Below, in pieces: positions 1-7,202 of a stretch of 10,981 nucleotides of DNA (the stretch's first letter is position 1; each line of letters opens with the position of its first letter). The notes below the pieces were generated by a model. It had not been told where the DNA came from. It did not search any database and saw only the letters and a program-made list of their open reading frames with translations. Position numbers and translations under genes: made by a program. Source of the stretch: Clostridia bacterium. Lineage in GTDB: Bacteria > Bacillota > Clostridia > Oscillospirales > CAG-272. The stretch lies in the NCBI GenBank assembly GCA_017453085.1, contig JAFTKV010000229.1:1-10981 (forward strand), in the 5' to 3' direction.

Positions 1-1544
1 TCTTTGACAGTATGGAAATGACCGCCACGGTAGGCGGCAACGGCACCGTCAATTCCTCCGGCTATGCGGGAGAATTCGGCGGCCAGATCTACCTGACCAA
101 ATACATCCTGCACAAAGGATCGATCTATACGCTGACCGGCGTCTCGGACACCTCCTTTACCCAATGTCAGCAGATTAAATCCATCTACATTCCTCCTGCC
201 GTCACCAGCATCGGTGATAACGCCTTCGCAAACAGCTCACTGGAGGAGATCATCTACACCGACGGCAGCTACGCCAAAACTTGGGCGAAAGCCTCCGCTT
301 TCACCGCAACCGACGAGCGTTGCATCACCGGCCACACCCACTCCTCGTGGAAGGTGACCGTCAAGGCTTCCTCCACCGCCGCTCAAACCGAAGAGCGGAC
401 CTGCTCGGTTTGTAAAGAGACGCAGAGCCGTCACCACGTGGGAATTGAGATCAAAACCTATCCCTCCAAGACCGAGTACAAGGAAGGACAAGCCTTTTCC
501 AAAAACGGACTGACGGTGAATGCAGTCTATTCCGACGGCAGCCGCAGTGCAATCACGGGATTTTCCGTCAGCGGTTATCAGAAAAATACTCTGGGCACCC
601 AAACGCTGACCGTTTCCTACAGCATTTTCCAGACATCCTTCACCGTACAGGTAAGCGCAAAGTCCCTGACCGGCATCAAGCTATCCGCCAAGCCCAAAAA
701 ACTGACCTATATTGAAGGGCAGGAGCTGAATCTGTCCGGCATGAAGGTCAAAGCCTATTACGACAACGATACCAACGCAACGGTAACCAATTATTCGGTC
801 AGCGGGTACGACAAAAACAAGATCGGCACCCAGACCGTCACCGTCACCTATAACGGCAAGACCGCAACCTTCCAGGTAACTGTGAAGGAAAAGACGCTGA
901 CCTCCGTACAGATCGTCAATTACCCCGACACGATGGAGTATTTCTGCAACGATCCCTTCGATCCCACCGGCATTCGCCTGAAGCTCTCCTATGACAACGG
1001 CACTACCGCCTATACCACCGACGGCTTCACCGTCAGCGGCTATCACAACGACACCCCCGGCGTGCAAACCGTCTCCATCAACTATCAGGGGAAAAGCCAG
1101 ACCATACAGATCACGGTAATCCTCAATTATCTGAAATCCGGCGAGCTATCTATCACCGACAGCGAGGTGACGGGCATCCCCGCCTCCACCACCGTGGCAG
1201 AGCTACGCAAGTACTTTGAATCGGGCGACCGAATTGAGGTGCTGAAAAACGGCAAAGTCCTCCCCGACACCGCCACCGTAGCCTCCGGCTATGAGGTACG
1301 GCTGGTCTACAACGGAACGGTACAGGATACATCCACCGTTTACATTACAGGCGATCTGACCGGCGACGGTCACGCTACCGTCAGCGATTTTGCTATGCTC
1401 AGCGACTATCTGATGGGCAATACCGAGCTTGACCCCATCGCACTGCGGGCAGGCGATCTGGACGGCGACGGAAAGATCACGCTTGCAGATTACTGTGCAC
1501 TTTATCCTCTCACGTTGACAGTCGATCCCTCCGGATCGGTCTGA
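1..1544 (+). CDS. Surface protein with LRR remnant, three Big_3 Ig-like domains and C-terminal type I dockerin (5' end outside window)
   Basis: The frame is open to the left edge, so the true start and presumably the signal peptide lie upstream; the first in-window ATG (12) is not claimed as the start. Numbering from that ATG gives 510 residues. Residues ~41-96 resemble a BspA-type leucine-rich repeat (IPPAVTSIGDNAFA). Residues ~107-142 carry an HTH...CSVC motif common in clostridial surface proteins. Three Ig-like group 3 (Big_3) domains follow at ~143-219, 220-297 and 298-370, each with a GLTV/GMKV/GIRL-type strand, an SGY turn and a late GTQTLTV-type strand. After a small beta domain comes a type I dockerin at 447-500, with two calcium loops: GDLTGDG (D448, T450, D452, D459) and GDLDGDG (D482, D484, D486, D493). 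The first loop has Thr where Asn/Asp is usual, and the second helix is short. No catalytic domain is visible in this part. By family the dockerin should bind a cohesin, and one is encoded 24 nt downstream. Confidence 0.85.
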   Translation, partial: FDSMEMTATVGGNGTVNSSGYAGEFGGQIYLTKYILHKGSIYTLTGVSDTSFTQCQQIKSIYIPPAVTSIGDNAFANSSLEEIIYTDGSYAKTWAKASAFTATDERCITGHTHSSWKVTVKASSTAAQTEERTCSVCKETQSRHHVGIEIKTYPSKTEYKEGQAFSKNGLTVNAVYSDGSRSAITGFSVSGYQKNTLGTQTLTVSYSIFQTSFTVQVSAKSLTGIKLSAKPKKLTYIEGQELNLSGMKVKAYYDNDTNATVTNYSVSGYDKNKIGTQTVTVTYNGKTATFQVTVKEKTLTSVQIVNYPDTMEYFCNDPFDPTGIRLKLSYDNGTTAYTTDGFTVSGYHNDTPGVQTVSINYQGKSQTIQITVILNYLKSGELSITDSEVTGIPASTTVAELRKYFESGDRIEVLKNGKVLPDTATVASGYEVRLVYNGTVQDTSTVYITGDLTGDGHATVSDFAMLSDYLMGNTELDPIALRAGDLDGDGKITLADYCALYPLTLTVDPSGSV

Positions 1545-1568
1545 TCGGATGATTAATCGGTGAATCAA

Positions 1569-2879
1569 ATGAAAAAAATCCTTTCATTACTGACCGTCTT
1601 TCTCTGCTGCACAATGGTGTGCCATCTCCCCATCCCTCCCGTGTTCGCAGACGACGCAGATCAGGCGCCGCAAACCAGTACAGCTCCGGAAATCCCCAAC
1701 ACAGACGAAACGCCTGCTACCGACGATTCGACAGAGTATACCAACAGCGTTTCGCTCACCGCGCCCAAGGCACTGCGAGCGGGAGAAGAAGTGACCTTCA
1801 CCTTTGTTTGTGAAGGCGATTCTCTGCGAGCAGCACAGGGCAGCGTCACCTATGATCCTGCCGTACTCACCTACGTGGGCAGCCAAGCGATCCCCGAGGA
1901 TTGGGAAATGACCTTTTCCGAAGGGGATGGCGTGATCAAATATCTGGGACTTTCCACGGAAAACCGCGGACTTTCCGGCAAAGCGGAGCTGTTTTCCCTC
2001 ACCTTCCGTATCGCTGACTCCGCAGCAGAGGGCAACGGGATCCCCTTCACCCTGTCGGACGCCACCGTTTACGACGGCAACCGGGAGCTGTTGCTCACCG
2101 GCGGTGAATTTACCTGGGCGGTGACCCGTCCGCTGTCCACCCAGTGCACCCTGGAGGCACTGTCGGTGGTGGGAGGAAATCTCTCCCCTGCGTTCTCCCC
2201 CGAGATCACCGCATACAGCGTGACCCTCCCTTATACCGTTTACTACGCCGATATTTCCGCCACCGCCTGTGAATACGGGCAGATCAAGCTCAGCAGCCGC
2301 GAGCTGAAGGTGGGCGAGAATGAGATCCGCGTCACCGTCATCTCCGAGTCGGGGCTGCAGCAGGTGTACACCATCACCGTCACTCGCCTGGCCGATCCAA
2401 ACTACGTTCCCTCCTCCGATAACCGCATTCTTTCCCTGGATCTGTCAGACGGACTTCTCTTCCCTTCATTTTCCCCGGAGATCACGGAATATACCGTCTA
2501 TCTGGTCAAGGGACAGGACGTGATCCTGACTCCCACAGCCGCTGATAAAGGGGTCGCACAGTCTCTGACCATTCCCGCTGAGCCTGCCCCCGGTAGCACG
2601 CTGGACGAGGCCACTGCCGGCACCTTCACTATCGTCTGCAGCGCAGAGGACGGCACCCCTCGCACCTATACCTTCCATACCATCCTGCTGGACACTCCCG
2701 AGGAGCTTGAAAAGGTACAGACGTCAGTGATCGCAGAGAGCCCGTTGACCGCCATTCTGATCTTCTCCTTCGCTGCCGTCACGATATTCTTCCTCGGATT
2801 CGTGGTCAGCCATCTGTTCCACGCCCGCAACGGCAAAAAAGAATCCGCCCCCACGAAAGAGGAGACGGAATCCAAGTAA
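1569..2879 (+). CDS. Membrane-anchored cohesin protein with two cadherin-like beta-sandwich domains
   Basis: ATG 1569 is chosen because GGTGA lies 7 nt upstream and the product begins with a typical signal peptide (MKKILSLLTVFLCC...PPVFA, cleavage near residue 27). GTG 1560 in the same frame would add three residues. The mature protein has a Pro/Thr/Asp-rich linker (~30-58), then a cohesin domain (~59-187) recognisable by its AGEEVTFTF strand, the GSVTYDPAVLTYVG core and a closing FSLTFRIAD strand. Two cadherin-like beta-sandwich domains follow (~190-273 and ~285-375), each with the signature NLSPAFSPEITAYSV or LFPSFSPEITEYTV. A hydrophobic segment (~392-417) precedes a charged 19-residue tail, so it should be anchored in the cytoplasmic membrane with the cohesin outside. 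No LPXTG or SLH anchor is seen. The inferred role is to hold dockerin-bearing proteins, such as its upstream neighbour, at the cell surface. Domain calls are by pattern only; cohesin is fairly secure, the specific partner is inferred. Confidence 0.85.
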   Translation: MKKILSLLTVFLCCTMVCHLPIPPVFADDADQAPQTSTAPEIPNTDETPATDDSTEYTNSVSLTAPKALRAGEEVTFTFVCEGDSLRAAQGSVTYDPAVLTYVGSQAIPEDWEMTFSEGDGVIKYLGLSTENRGLSGKAELFSLTFRIADSAAEGNGIPFTLSDATVYDGNRELLLTGGEFTWAVTRPLSTQCTLEALSVVGGNLSPAFSPEITAYSVTLPYTVYYADISATACEYGQIKLSSRELKVGENEIRVTVISESGLQQVYTITVTRLADPNYVPSSDNRILSLDLSDGLLFPSFSPEITEYTVYLVKGQDVILTPTAADKGVAQSLTIPAEPAPGSTLDEATAGTFTIVCSAEDGTPRTYTFHTILLDTPEELEKVQTSVIAESPLTAILIFSFAAVTIFFLGFVVSHLFHARNGKKESAPTKEETESK

Positions 2880-2889
2880 CACACTATGA

Positions 2890-2921
2890 AAAACCTGCGA
2901 ATCGCTGAATTCGCAGGTTTT
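2890..2921 (+). terminator. Intrinsic terminator, probably bidirectional, between convergent operons
   Basis: A perfect 13-bp inverted repeat (AAAACCTGCGAAT, 6-nt loop CGCTGA, ATTCGCAGGTTTT) begins 11 nt after the cohesin gene stop. The plus-strand right arm ends in TTTT and is followed by CTGTTTATT. On the minus strand the other arm also ends in a T run, so it could equally terminate nrdR transcription arriving from the right. Confidence 0.85.
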
Positions 2922-2964
2922 CTGTTTATTCTTAGAAAATAATGATCCAATTGCACGCAGGACC

Positions 2965-3417
2965 TTAGTTTTGTTTTCTCAGCTGATTGATGGCCAACAG
3001 GAATGTGTCAATATCCTTGAACTCACGATAGACCGATGCAAAACGGACGTAGGAAACCTCGTCCAGCTTCTGCAGGCGATCCATGACCATCACGCCGATC
3101 TCGGTGGTGGGAACGTCCGAGCGGAGATTGTTCAGAAGCTCTGCCTCGATATCGTCCACCAGCGCATCCAACGCTTCGGGCTTGACAGGGCGCTTATAGC
3201 AGGATTTGACCAAGCCTGCCAGAATCTTGCGTTTATCAAACACCTCGCGGGAGCCGTCCTTTTTCAGAACGAACAGCGGTGCAAACTCAATGGCCTCGTA
3301 AGTAGTAAAGCGGTATTTGCAGGAAAGACACTCTCTGCGTCGGCGAATAGCAGAGTTTTCGGTGGGTCGGCTGTCAATGACCTTATCCTTCACACAGCCG
3401 CATACAGGACATTTCAT
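2965..3417 (-). CDS. nrdR: Transcriptional repressor NrdR of ribonucleotide reductase genes
   Basis: NrdR is a nucleotide-sensing repressor that binds NrdR boxes upstream of ribonucleotide reductase genes. The 150-residue product is full length for the family. Residues 1-45 form the zinc ribbon: C3-P-V-C6 and C30-L-S-C33, with the conserved VIDSR and IRRRREC stretches between. Residues ~46-139 form the ATP-cone, starting VLKKDGSREVFDKRKI, with the SYVRFASVYREFKDID block near the end. The start is set by AAAGGAG placed 7 nt before the ATG. It lies 13 nt behind rnmV and is the last gene of a holA-rnmV-nrdR group. An extra Cys (C8) sits in the first knuckle, and the spacing between the Cys pairs is one residue shorter than I recall for E. 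coli NrdR. No NrdR-box pair was recognised in the window. Confidence 0.96.
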   Translation of the reverse strand: MKCPVCGCVKDKVIDSRPTENSAIRRRRECLSCKYRFTTYEAIEFAPLFVLKKDGSREVFDKRKILAGLVKSCYKRPVKPEALDALVDDIEAELLNNLRSDVPTTEIGVMVMDRLQKLDEVSYVRFASVYREFKDIDTFLLAINQLRKQN

Positions 3418-3430
3418 AGCGTAACTCCTT

Positions 3431-4030
3431 TCAACCCTCCTCGGACGGTTCCATCCGAGTCAATGCACTTTCATAAAGAGGAAGTCCACCCAATAAATTG
3501 ATGGCTTCCAGCAGAGCGTTTGCTGACAGATCGTCGGGCAGATCCAGCAGCTTGGACAGCTGCGCGCGAGACTTCGTGCTGTCGGGCGCACCTGTAAATC
3601 CATCCTCGAAAAAACGGTATTTGCTCACCGGCTCGCAGGCAGGCGCAGCATCCGCATCCACTGCGTAGGGAGCGAACAGCGTACGCAGCAGATCGGACTC
3701 CATGCCCTCTACGCCCAGCGTACCCTCCTTGGAGGCTTCCGTCTTACGGGCTTCTTTTCCCTTGATCTTGGGAATATACAGGTGGATCACCTGCTCCTTG
3801 GGCAGGATCGAGGCGATATGCCCGCGAATCACCTTTCCCGCACCGTCGCTGTCGGTCACGACGATCAGCCCTCGCTCCTTGGCAAGTCGGCGCAGAAGGG
3901 CTTTCTTTTCGGCTTCCTTGAAGATCCCGAAGCCGTGGGTGGTCAGTATCGTGGCGTCCAGCAGAGAGTCCAGCTTGATCTTATCGTACTTCCCCTCTAC
4001 CAGCACCACGCGGCTTAGTTTGAGCTTCAT
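3431..4030 (-). CDS. rnmV: Ribonuclease M5-type Toprim protein (5S rRNA maturation)
   Basis: RNase M5 trims 5S rRNA precursors in Firmicutes. The N-terminal ~100 residues are a Toprim domain: the catalytic Glu is in VVLVEGKYDK and the metal-binding DxD is in VVTDSDGAG, followed by a conserved GVEGME stretch. The C-terminal half (~125-199) fits the DUF4093 region of clostridial M5 proteins. Two adjacent ATGs exist (4033 and 4030). GAGG lies only 2 nt from the first and 5 nt from the second, so 4030 is preferred, giving 199 residues; the earlier start gives 200. The holA stop codon is 7 nt upstream, which suggests coupled translation. The Toprim sequence differs from B. subtilis RnmV (HGFGIFKE rather than NGSAID, as I recall it), so it belongs to the clostridial branch; the exact substrate is inferred. 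Confidence 0.85.
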   Translation of the reverse strand: MKLKLSRVVLVEGKYDKIKLDSLLDATILTTHGFGIFKEAEKKALLRRLAKERGLIVVTDSDGAGKVIRGHIASILPKEQVIHLYIPKIKGKEARKTEASKEGTLGVEGMESDLLRTLFAPYAVDADAAPACEPVSKYRFFEDGFTGAPDSTKSRAQLSKLLDLPDDLSANALLEAINLLGGLPLYESALTRMEPSEEG

Positions 4031-4037
4031 CATTGCC

Positions 4038-5027
4038 TCACAGCTCTAAGATCAGCAGCTCGATGACCCGATAAGAGTCCAGGCGCGTAGACTTGATCTT
4101 GCGATCTGCCTCTCTGCAAAGTGCCGCCGTATGCTCCAGCTGTTCCATCGTGCGCTTCATCGCCGATTGCAGGCGAAGCGACAGGACGTATTCGTGCATC
4201 TTCAGCTTGGATGCGATCTCAGCGGGCGTCATGCCGCAATCCCGCAGCACGCGGATCTGCAGAAGATCGCTCATCATACGGGAAACCGTACCCAGAATAT
4301 CGTGGGGCTTTTCTTTTCTGCGGATCATATCCGACAGCAGAATGAAGGCCTTGGCCTTATCCCGATCCAGCAGAGCGTTGATAAAGTCGAAGGCACCGTA
4401 GATCGTTGCAGGGGAAGCCACCGCAAGAATATCCTTCTCTTCCACGATGTTTCGCCCCTGCGCCATCACGTATGCGCAGATCTTTTCCACCTCTCCCGCC
4501 AGCACGAACATATCTGCAGACGAGTAGTCGATCAGCTTGCGGCAAAGCTCGGGAGCCAGGAAGCAGCCCTGCGCCGTAGCGTGGCGAGCCAGCCATCCCT
4601 GCAGAGCGGCAGGCTTTTGCCGTTCGAAGTTCACGGCATTGGCGCATTTCTGCAACGCCGCTAACTGAGGCGAAGGCTTTTTCGCCGTTCCTGCGGGAAA
4701 TTCGTCGGGATGGGTATAGATCACCACCGTATCCTCGGCAGATTCCAGCAGCTCGCAGAGTGCTTCCAGCTGTTCGCCGCCTACTTTGGAAAAATCGGTA
4801 TCCCACAGCTCGATGAGTCGATCGCCGCCAAACAGCGCCAGCCCATCCAGCTCCTCGGACAGGGCAAGGAGATCGCCGCTGATCCTGACGTGATTGAATC
4901 CGTCATCCGGGATCGCATCTCTGATCTGTTCCAGATAACGCCGCTTCAGGTACTCCTCTTCGCCGTAAAACAAATAGACGCCGTGAGGGTCCAGCTTCAG
5001 CTTCTTGGACAGCTCGGTAACGGTCAT
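4038..5027 (-). CDS. holA: DNA polymerase III delta subunit (clamp-loader wrench)
   Basis: HolA is the clamp-loader subunit that opens the sliding clamp DnaN during replication. The 329-residue length fits the Firmicute family. Residues ~15-140 form the AAA+-like domain, starting with the characteristic GVYLFYGEEEYLKRRYLEQI; like other delta subunits it has no functional Walker A. A small helical domain follows, with a conserved LIDYSSADMFVLAGEVEKI block and an IYGAFDFINALLDRD segment. A C-terminal collar domain contains RRKEKPHDILGTVSRM. AAAGGAG stands 9 nt before the ATG, supporting the start. It is the first gene of the holA-rnmV-nrdR group, preceded by a 92-nt spacer holding a large hairpin. 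I saw no clear sigma-A promoter in that spacer. Confidence 0.95.
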   Translation of the reverse strand: MTVTELSKKLKLDPHGVYLFYGEEEYLKRRYLEQIRDAIPDDGFNHVRISGDLLALSEELDGLALFGGDRLIELWDTDFSKVGGEQLEALCELLESAEDTVVIYTHPDEFPAGTAKKPSPQLAALQKCANAVNFERQKPAALQGWLARHATAQGCFLAPELCRKLIDYSSADMFVLAGEVEKICAYVMAQGRNIVEEKDILAVASPATIYGAFDFINALLDRDKAKAFILLSDMIRRKEKPHDILGTVSRMMSDLLQIRVLRDCGMTPAEIASKLKMHEYVLSLRLQSAMKRTMEQLEHTAALCREADRKIKSTRLDSYRVIELLILEL

Positions 5028-5063
5028 AACAGCGGGCTCCTTTCCTTTCTAATGTTGATAAAT

Positions 5064-5101
5064 CCACAAACTTTTCCACAATAATGTGGAAAAGTTTGTG
5101 G
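5064..5101 (-). terminator. 17-bp perfect hairpin after pgsA, possible terminator
   Basis: The two arms (5064-5080 and 5085-5101) are exact reverse complements around a 4-nt loop ATAA. It starts 18 nt after the pgsA stop in the minus direction and ends about 37 nt before holA. On the minus strand it is followed by ATTTATCAAC, a poor U tract, so termination is plausible but not typical; on the plus strand it is followed by TTTT. Each arm contains TTTTCCACA, a match to the DnaA-box consensus TTWTNCACA. Confidence 0.5.
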
Positions 5102-5119
5102 TTTTCTGAAATAATCGAA

Positions 5120-5728
5120 TTATTCGGATTTGATCATAGGGAGATAGATCATAAAATACTTAATACCGGAGTAAACGGTCATATAAACCATCACTGCCAG
5201 CGAAGTATAGGTGATGAACAGGAACTGGAAGCCTGCGGGATAGTAGCCCAAAAGCAGTGGCTCCAGCATCGCCGCGATCACGAATACGATCTGGGAAACG
5301 GTCTTCACCTTGCCCGCCATATTGGCGGCGATCACCTTACCGTCCGACTTCTTTGCCAGCAGACGGAGAGAGGTAACCGCCAGCTCGCGCAGCAGCACGA
5401 TAAAGGTTGCAAAGGTGCAGGCAACCGCAAAGATATAATCGCCATCCTTCATCCCGTTGAACAGCACCAGCGACAGCATAGCACCCAGCACCAGCAGCTT
5501 ATCTGCCAGCGGATCCAGGAACTTGCCGAAATCGGTGACGATATTGTATTTTCTTGCCAGATGTCCGTCCAGCATATCGGTAAACGAGATCAGGCCAAAC
5601 AAAGCCGCGCCCACCAAACGGGTCGGCGTTTCGGGGAAGAAGGGAAAGATCACCAATACCATAAATACAGGCACTAATACCGCGCGGATCACGGTCAATA
5701 CGTTAGGTAAATTTTTAGGACAACTCAT
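5120..5728 (-). CDS. pgsA: CDP-diacylglycerol--glycerol-3-phosphate 3-phosphatidyltransferase
   Basis: PgsA makes phosphatidylglycerol phosphate from CDP-diacylglycerol and glycerol-3-phosphate, the committed step to phosphatidylglycerol and cardiolipin, in the cytoplasmic membrane. The CDP-alcohol phosphotransferase signature is complete: DMLDGHLAR followed after eight residues by GKFLDPLAD, so the four Asp and the Gly/Ala/Arg residues are present. Several hydrophobic segments flank it, starting with the conserved NLPNVLTVIR opening. The start is placed at ATG 5728 (202 residues, MSCPKNLPN) because AAAGGA lies 8 nt upstream; the in-frame ATG at 5746 (208 residues) has no ribosome site. It follows rimO by 38 nt and probably shares its transcript. 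Confidence 0.93.
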   Translation of the reverse strand: MSCPKNLPNVLTVIRAVLVPVFMVLVIFPFFPETPTRLVGAALFGLISFTDMLDGHLARKYNIVTDFGKFLDPLADKLLVLGAMLSLVLFNGMKDGDYIFAVACTFATFIVLLRELAVTSLRLLAKKSDGKVIAANMAGKVKTVSQIVFVIAAMLEPLLLGYYPAGFQFLFITYTSLAVMVYMTVYSGIKYFMIYLPMIKSE

Positions 5729-5749
5729 AAAAATATTCCTTTCCATTTC

Positions 5750-5764
5750 ATCGGCAGTGCCGAT
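5750..5764 (-). other. Small hairpin between rimO and pgsA
   Basis: ATCGGC and GCCGAT are separated by 3 nt. Its left half lies beyond the rimO stop at 5767, within the rimO-pgsA spacer. There is no T run, so it is not a convincing terminator; it may simply slow or separate translation of the two genes. Confidence 0.35.
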
Positions 5765-5766
5765 TC

Positions 5767-7092
5767 TCAGATCTTGATACCCACGAGATCGTAATCCACG
5801 ACCTCTTTAATGCGAACGAAAACGAAGCTACCCAGCTTTAACTGCTGACCGGGTGCTGCCGTAAAGTAGATTTTGCCGTCGATATCGGGGGCATCTGCGG
5901 CGCTTCTGCCGTAGAACGCCTCGGAGACGGGATCAAATCCCTCTACGATGACCTTTATGCGCTTCTCCAGCTTGGACTGATTGTACTGCTCTACGATAGG
6001 CAGCTGCGTGTTCATAATCACGTCGTACCGATCCTGTTTCACCTGCTCGTCGATCTGATCGGGGAGCAGTGCAGCAGGCGTTCCCTCCTCTGCGGAGTAG
6101 GTAAAGGCACCGAAATGATTGAACTTTGCTTCTTTAATAAAGTCGCACAGCTCCTCAAACTCCTCCTCGGTCTCGCCGGGGAAGCCCACGATAGCGGTTG
6201 TACGGATGGTCATATCGGGCACCGCTTTGCGGATACGGGCAACGGTATCACGAATGAGCGCACCGTCACCGTGACGGTTCATCGCCTTGAGGATGCGGTC
6301 GTTGATGTGCTGGATGGGCAGGTCAATGTACTTAACGAGGCGAGGATTGTTCTTGTACTCCTCCAGAAGCTCGTCTGTGATCTTGTCCGGATAGCAATAC
6401 AGCAGTCTGATCCACGGGATCTCGGTAGCAGCGGTGATCGCCTTCACCAGCTTGGCCAGCGCATACTCGCCGTACAGATCCAGACCGTAACGGGAGGTAT
6501 CCTGTGCAATCAGGTTCAGCTCCTTGATGCCCATGCGCTCCAGCTCCTTGGCCTCCTCCACGATGTCCTCGATGGAGCGGGAACGGAACTTGCCTCGAAT
6601 CAGCGGGATAGCACAGTAGGTACAGCAGTTATCACAGCCCTCCGCGATCTTCAGATATGCGGTATAGTGCGGCGTGGTGATGATGCGGTTGCCGCCCAGC
6701 TCGGAGGTGTTCTTATCGCCGTAGGAGGAGTATTTCTCTCCCTTGGCGGCTGCCTCCACGGCTGCAACGATGTCACCGATGGAGCCCACGCCGATGATCG
6801 CGTCCACCTCGGGAAGCTCGGTAAAGATCTCGTCCCGATACCGCTCGGCAAGACAGCCGGTCACCACGATTCCCTTCAGATGGCGATGCTTCTTCAGCCA
6901 CGCCACGTCCAGGATATTGTCGATAGATTCCTGTTTTGCGCTCTCAATGAACGCGCAGGTATTGATAATGATTACGTCCGCTTCGATGTCCTCACCGGTG
7001 ATCTCGTAGCCTGCATCTGCCACCTTGGCCAGCATCCGCTCGGTGTCGATCTGATTCTTGGAGCATCCAAGGGAAACAAATCCTACTTTCAT
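5767..7092 (-). CDS. rimO: Ribosomal protein uS12 methylthiotransferase RimO
   Basis: RimO is a radical-SAM enzyme that methylthiolates the conserved aspartate of ribosomal protein S12. The 441 residues show all three regions. The N-terminal UPF0004/MTTase domain has Cys ligands C10 (SLGCSKNQ), C46 (INTCAF) and C80 (VTGCLAERY). The radical SAM core has CxxxCxxC at C153, C157 and C160 (EGCDNCCTYCAIP). A C-terminal TRAM domain (~375-441) ends in VDYDLVGIKI. SLGCSKNQIDTE and the TRAM ending favour RimO over the related tRNA enzyme MiaB. GGAGG 7 nt before the ATG supports the start. The upstream spacer carries a 24-nt inverted repeat next to that ribosome site. Confidence 0.95.
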   Translation of the reverse strand: MKVGFVSLGCSKNQIDTERMLAKVADAGYEITGEDIEADVIIINTCAFIESAKQESIDNILDVAWLKKHRHLKGIVVTGCLAERYRDEIFTELPEVDAIIGVGSIGDIVAAVEAAAKGEKYSSYGDKNTSELGGNRIITTPHYTAYLKIAEGCDNCCTYCAIPLIRGKFRSRSIEDIVEEAKELERMGIKELNLIAQDTSRYGLDLYGEYALAKLVKAITAATEIPWIRLLYCYPDKITDELLEEYKNNPRLVKYIDLPIQHINDRILKAMNRHGDGALIRDTVARIRKAVPDMTIRTTAIVGFPGETEEEFEELCDFIKEAKFNHFGAFTYSAEEGTPAALLPDQIDEQVKQDRYDVIMNTQLPIVEQYNQSKLEKRIKVIVEGFDPVSEAFYGRSAADAPDIDGKIYFTAAPGQQLKLGSFVFVRIKEVVDYDLVGIKI

Positions 7093-7107
7093 AAATTATC
7101 CTCCACA

Positions 7108-7131
7108 CCTACTTTCTTGAAAGAAAGTAGG
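7108..7131. repeat. Inverted repeat just upstream of the rimO ribosome-binding site
   Basis: CCTACTTTCTT and AAGAAAGTAGG are exact reverse complements around 2 nt (10 bp plus a 4-nt loop if folded). It ends about 4 nt from the rimO GGAGG. It is followed on the plus strand by CAAAGAACTTTTT, close to the CAAAGAAACTTTTT seen in the palindrome at 9085-9116, which suggests a related repeat family. I recall text of this kind in gut Firmicute spacers, unverified. Confidence 0.5.
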
Positions 7132-7170
7132 CAAAGAACTTTTTGGGAATAATAAGTTATTCGTTATTTT

Positions 7171-7200
7171 GTAGGGACAGGCGTCCTCGACTGTCCGCCT
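7171..7200. repeat. Short hairpin repeat downstream of recX
   Basis: GGACAG (7175-7180) and CTGTCC (7191-7196) flank a 10-nt loop containing GCGTCCTC. It begins right after the recX stop in the minus direction. The wording GTAGGGACAGGCGTCCTC resembles dispersed intergenic repeats I remember from gut Firmicutes; a search of the same genome would settle it. Confidence 0.4.
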
Positions 7201-7202
7201 TG

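Noticed and set aside
1..2964. Glycoside hydrolase or other enzyme domain expected in a cellulosome locus
   Set aside because: No catalytic motif or carbohydrate-binding module was seen in either surface protein; an enzyme domain could still lie upstream of the left edge.
2971..3501. 176-codon plus-strand open frame
   Set aside because: Antisense to nrdR, which has all its zinc and ATP-cone features.
5084..5677. 197-codon plus-strand open frame
   Set aside because: Antisense to pgsA; the product is Gln/His-rich low-quality sequence expected from reading a membrane-protein gene backwards.
5120..5746. Longer pgsA start at ATG 5746
   Set aside because: No ribosome site precedes it, whereas ATG 5728 has AAAGGA at 8 nt; the six extra residues contribute nothing recognisable.
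6115..7152. 345-codon plus-strand open frame
   Set aside because: It lies entirely opposite rimO and part of its spacer; rimO is certain from its Cys ligands and domains, and the antisense product has no recognisable family pattern.
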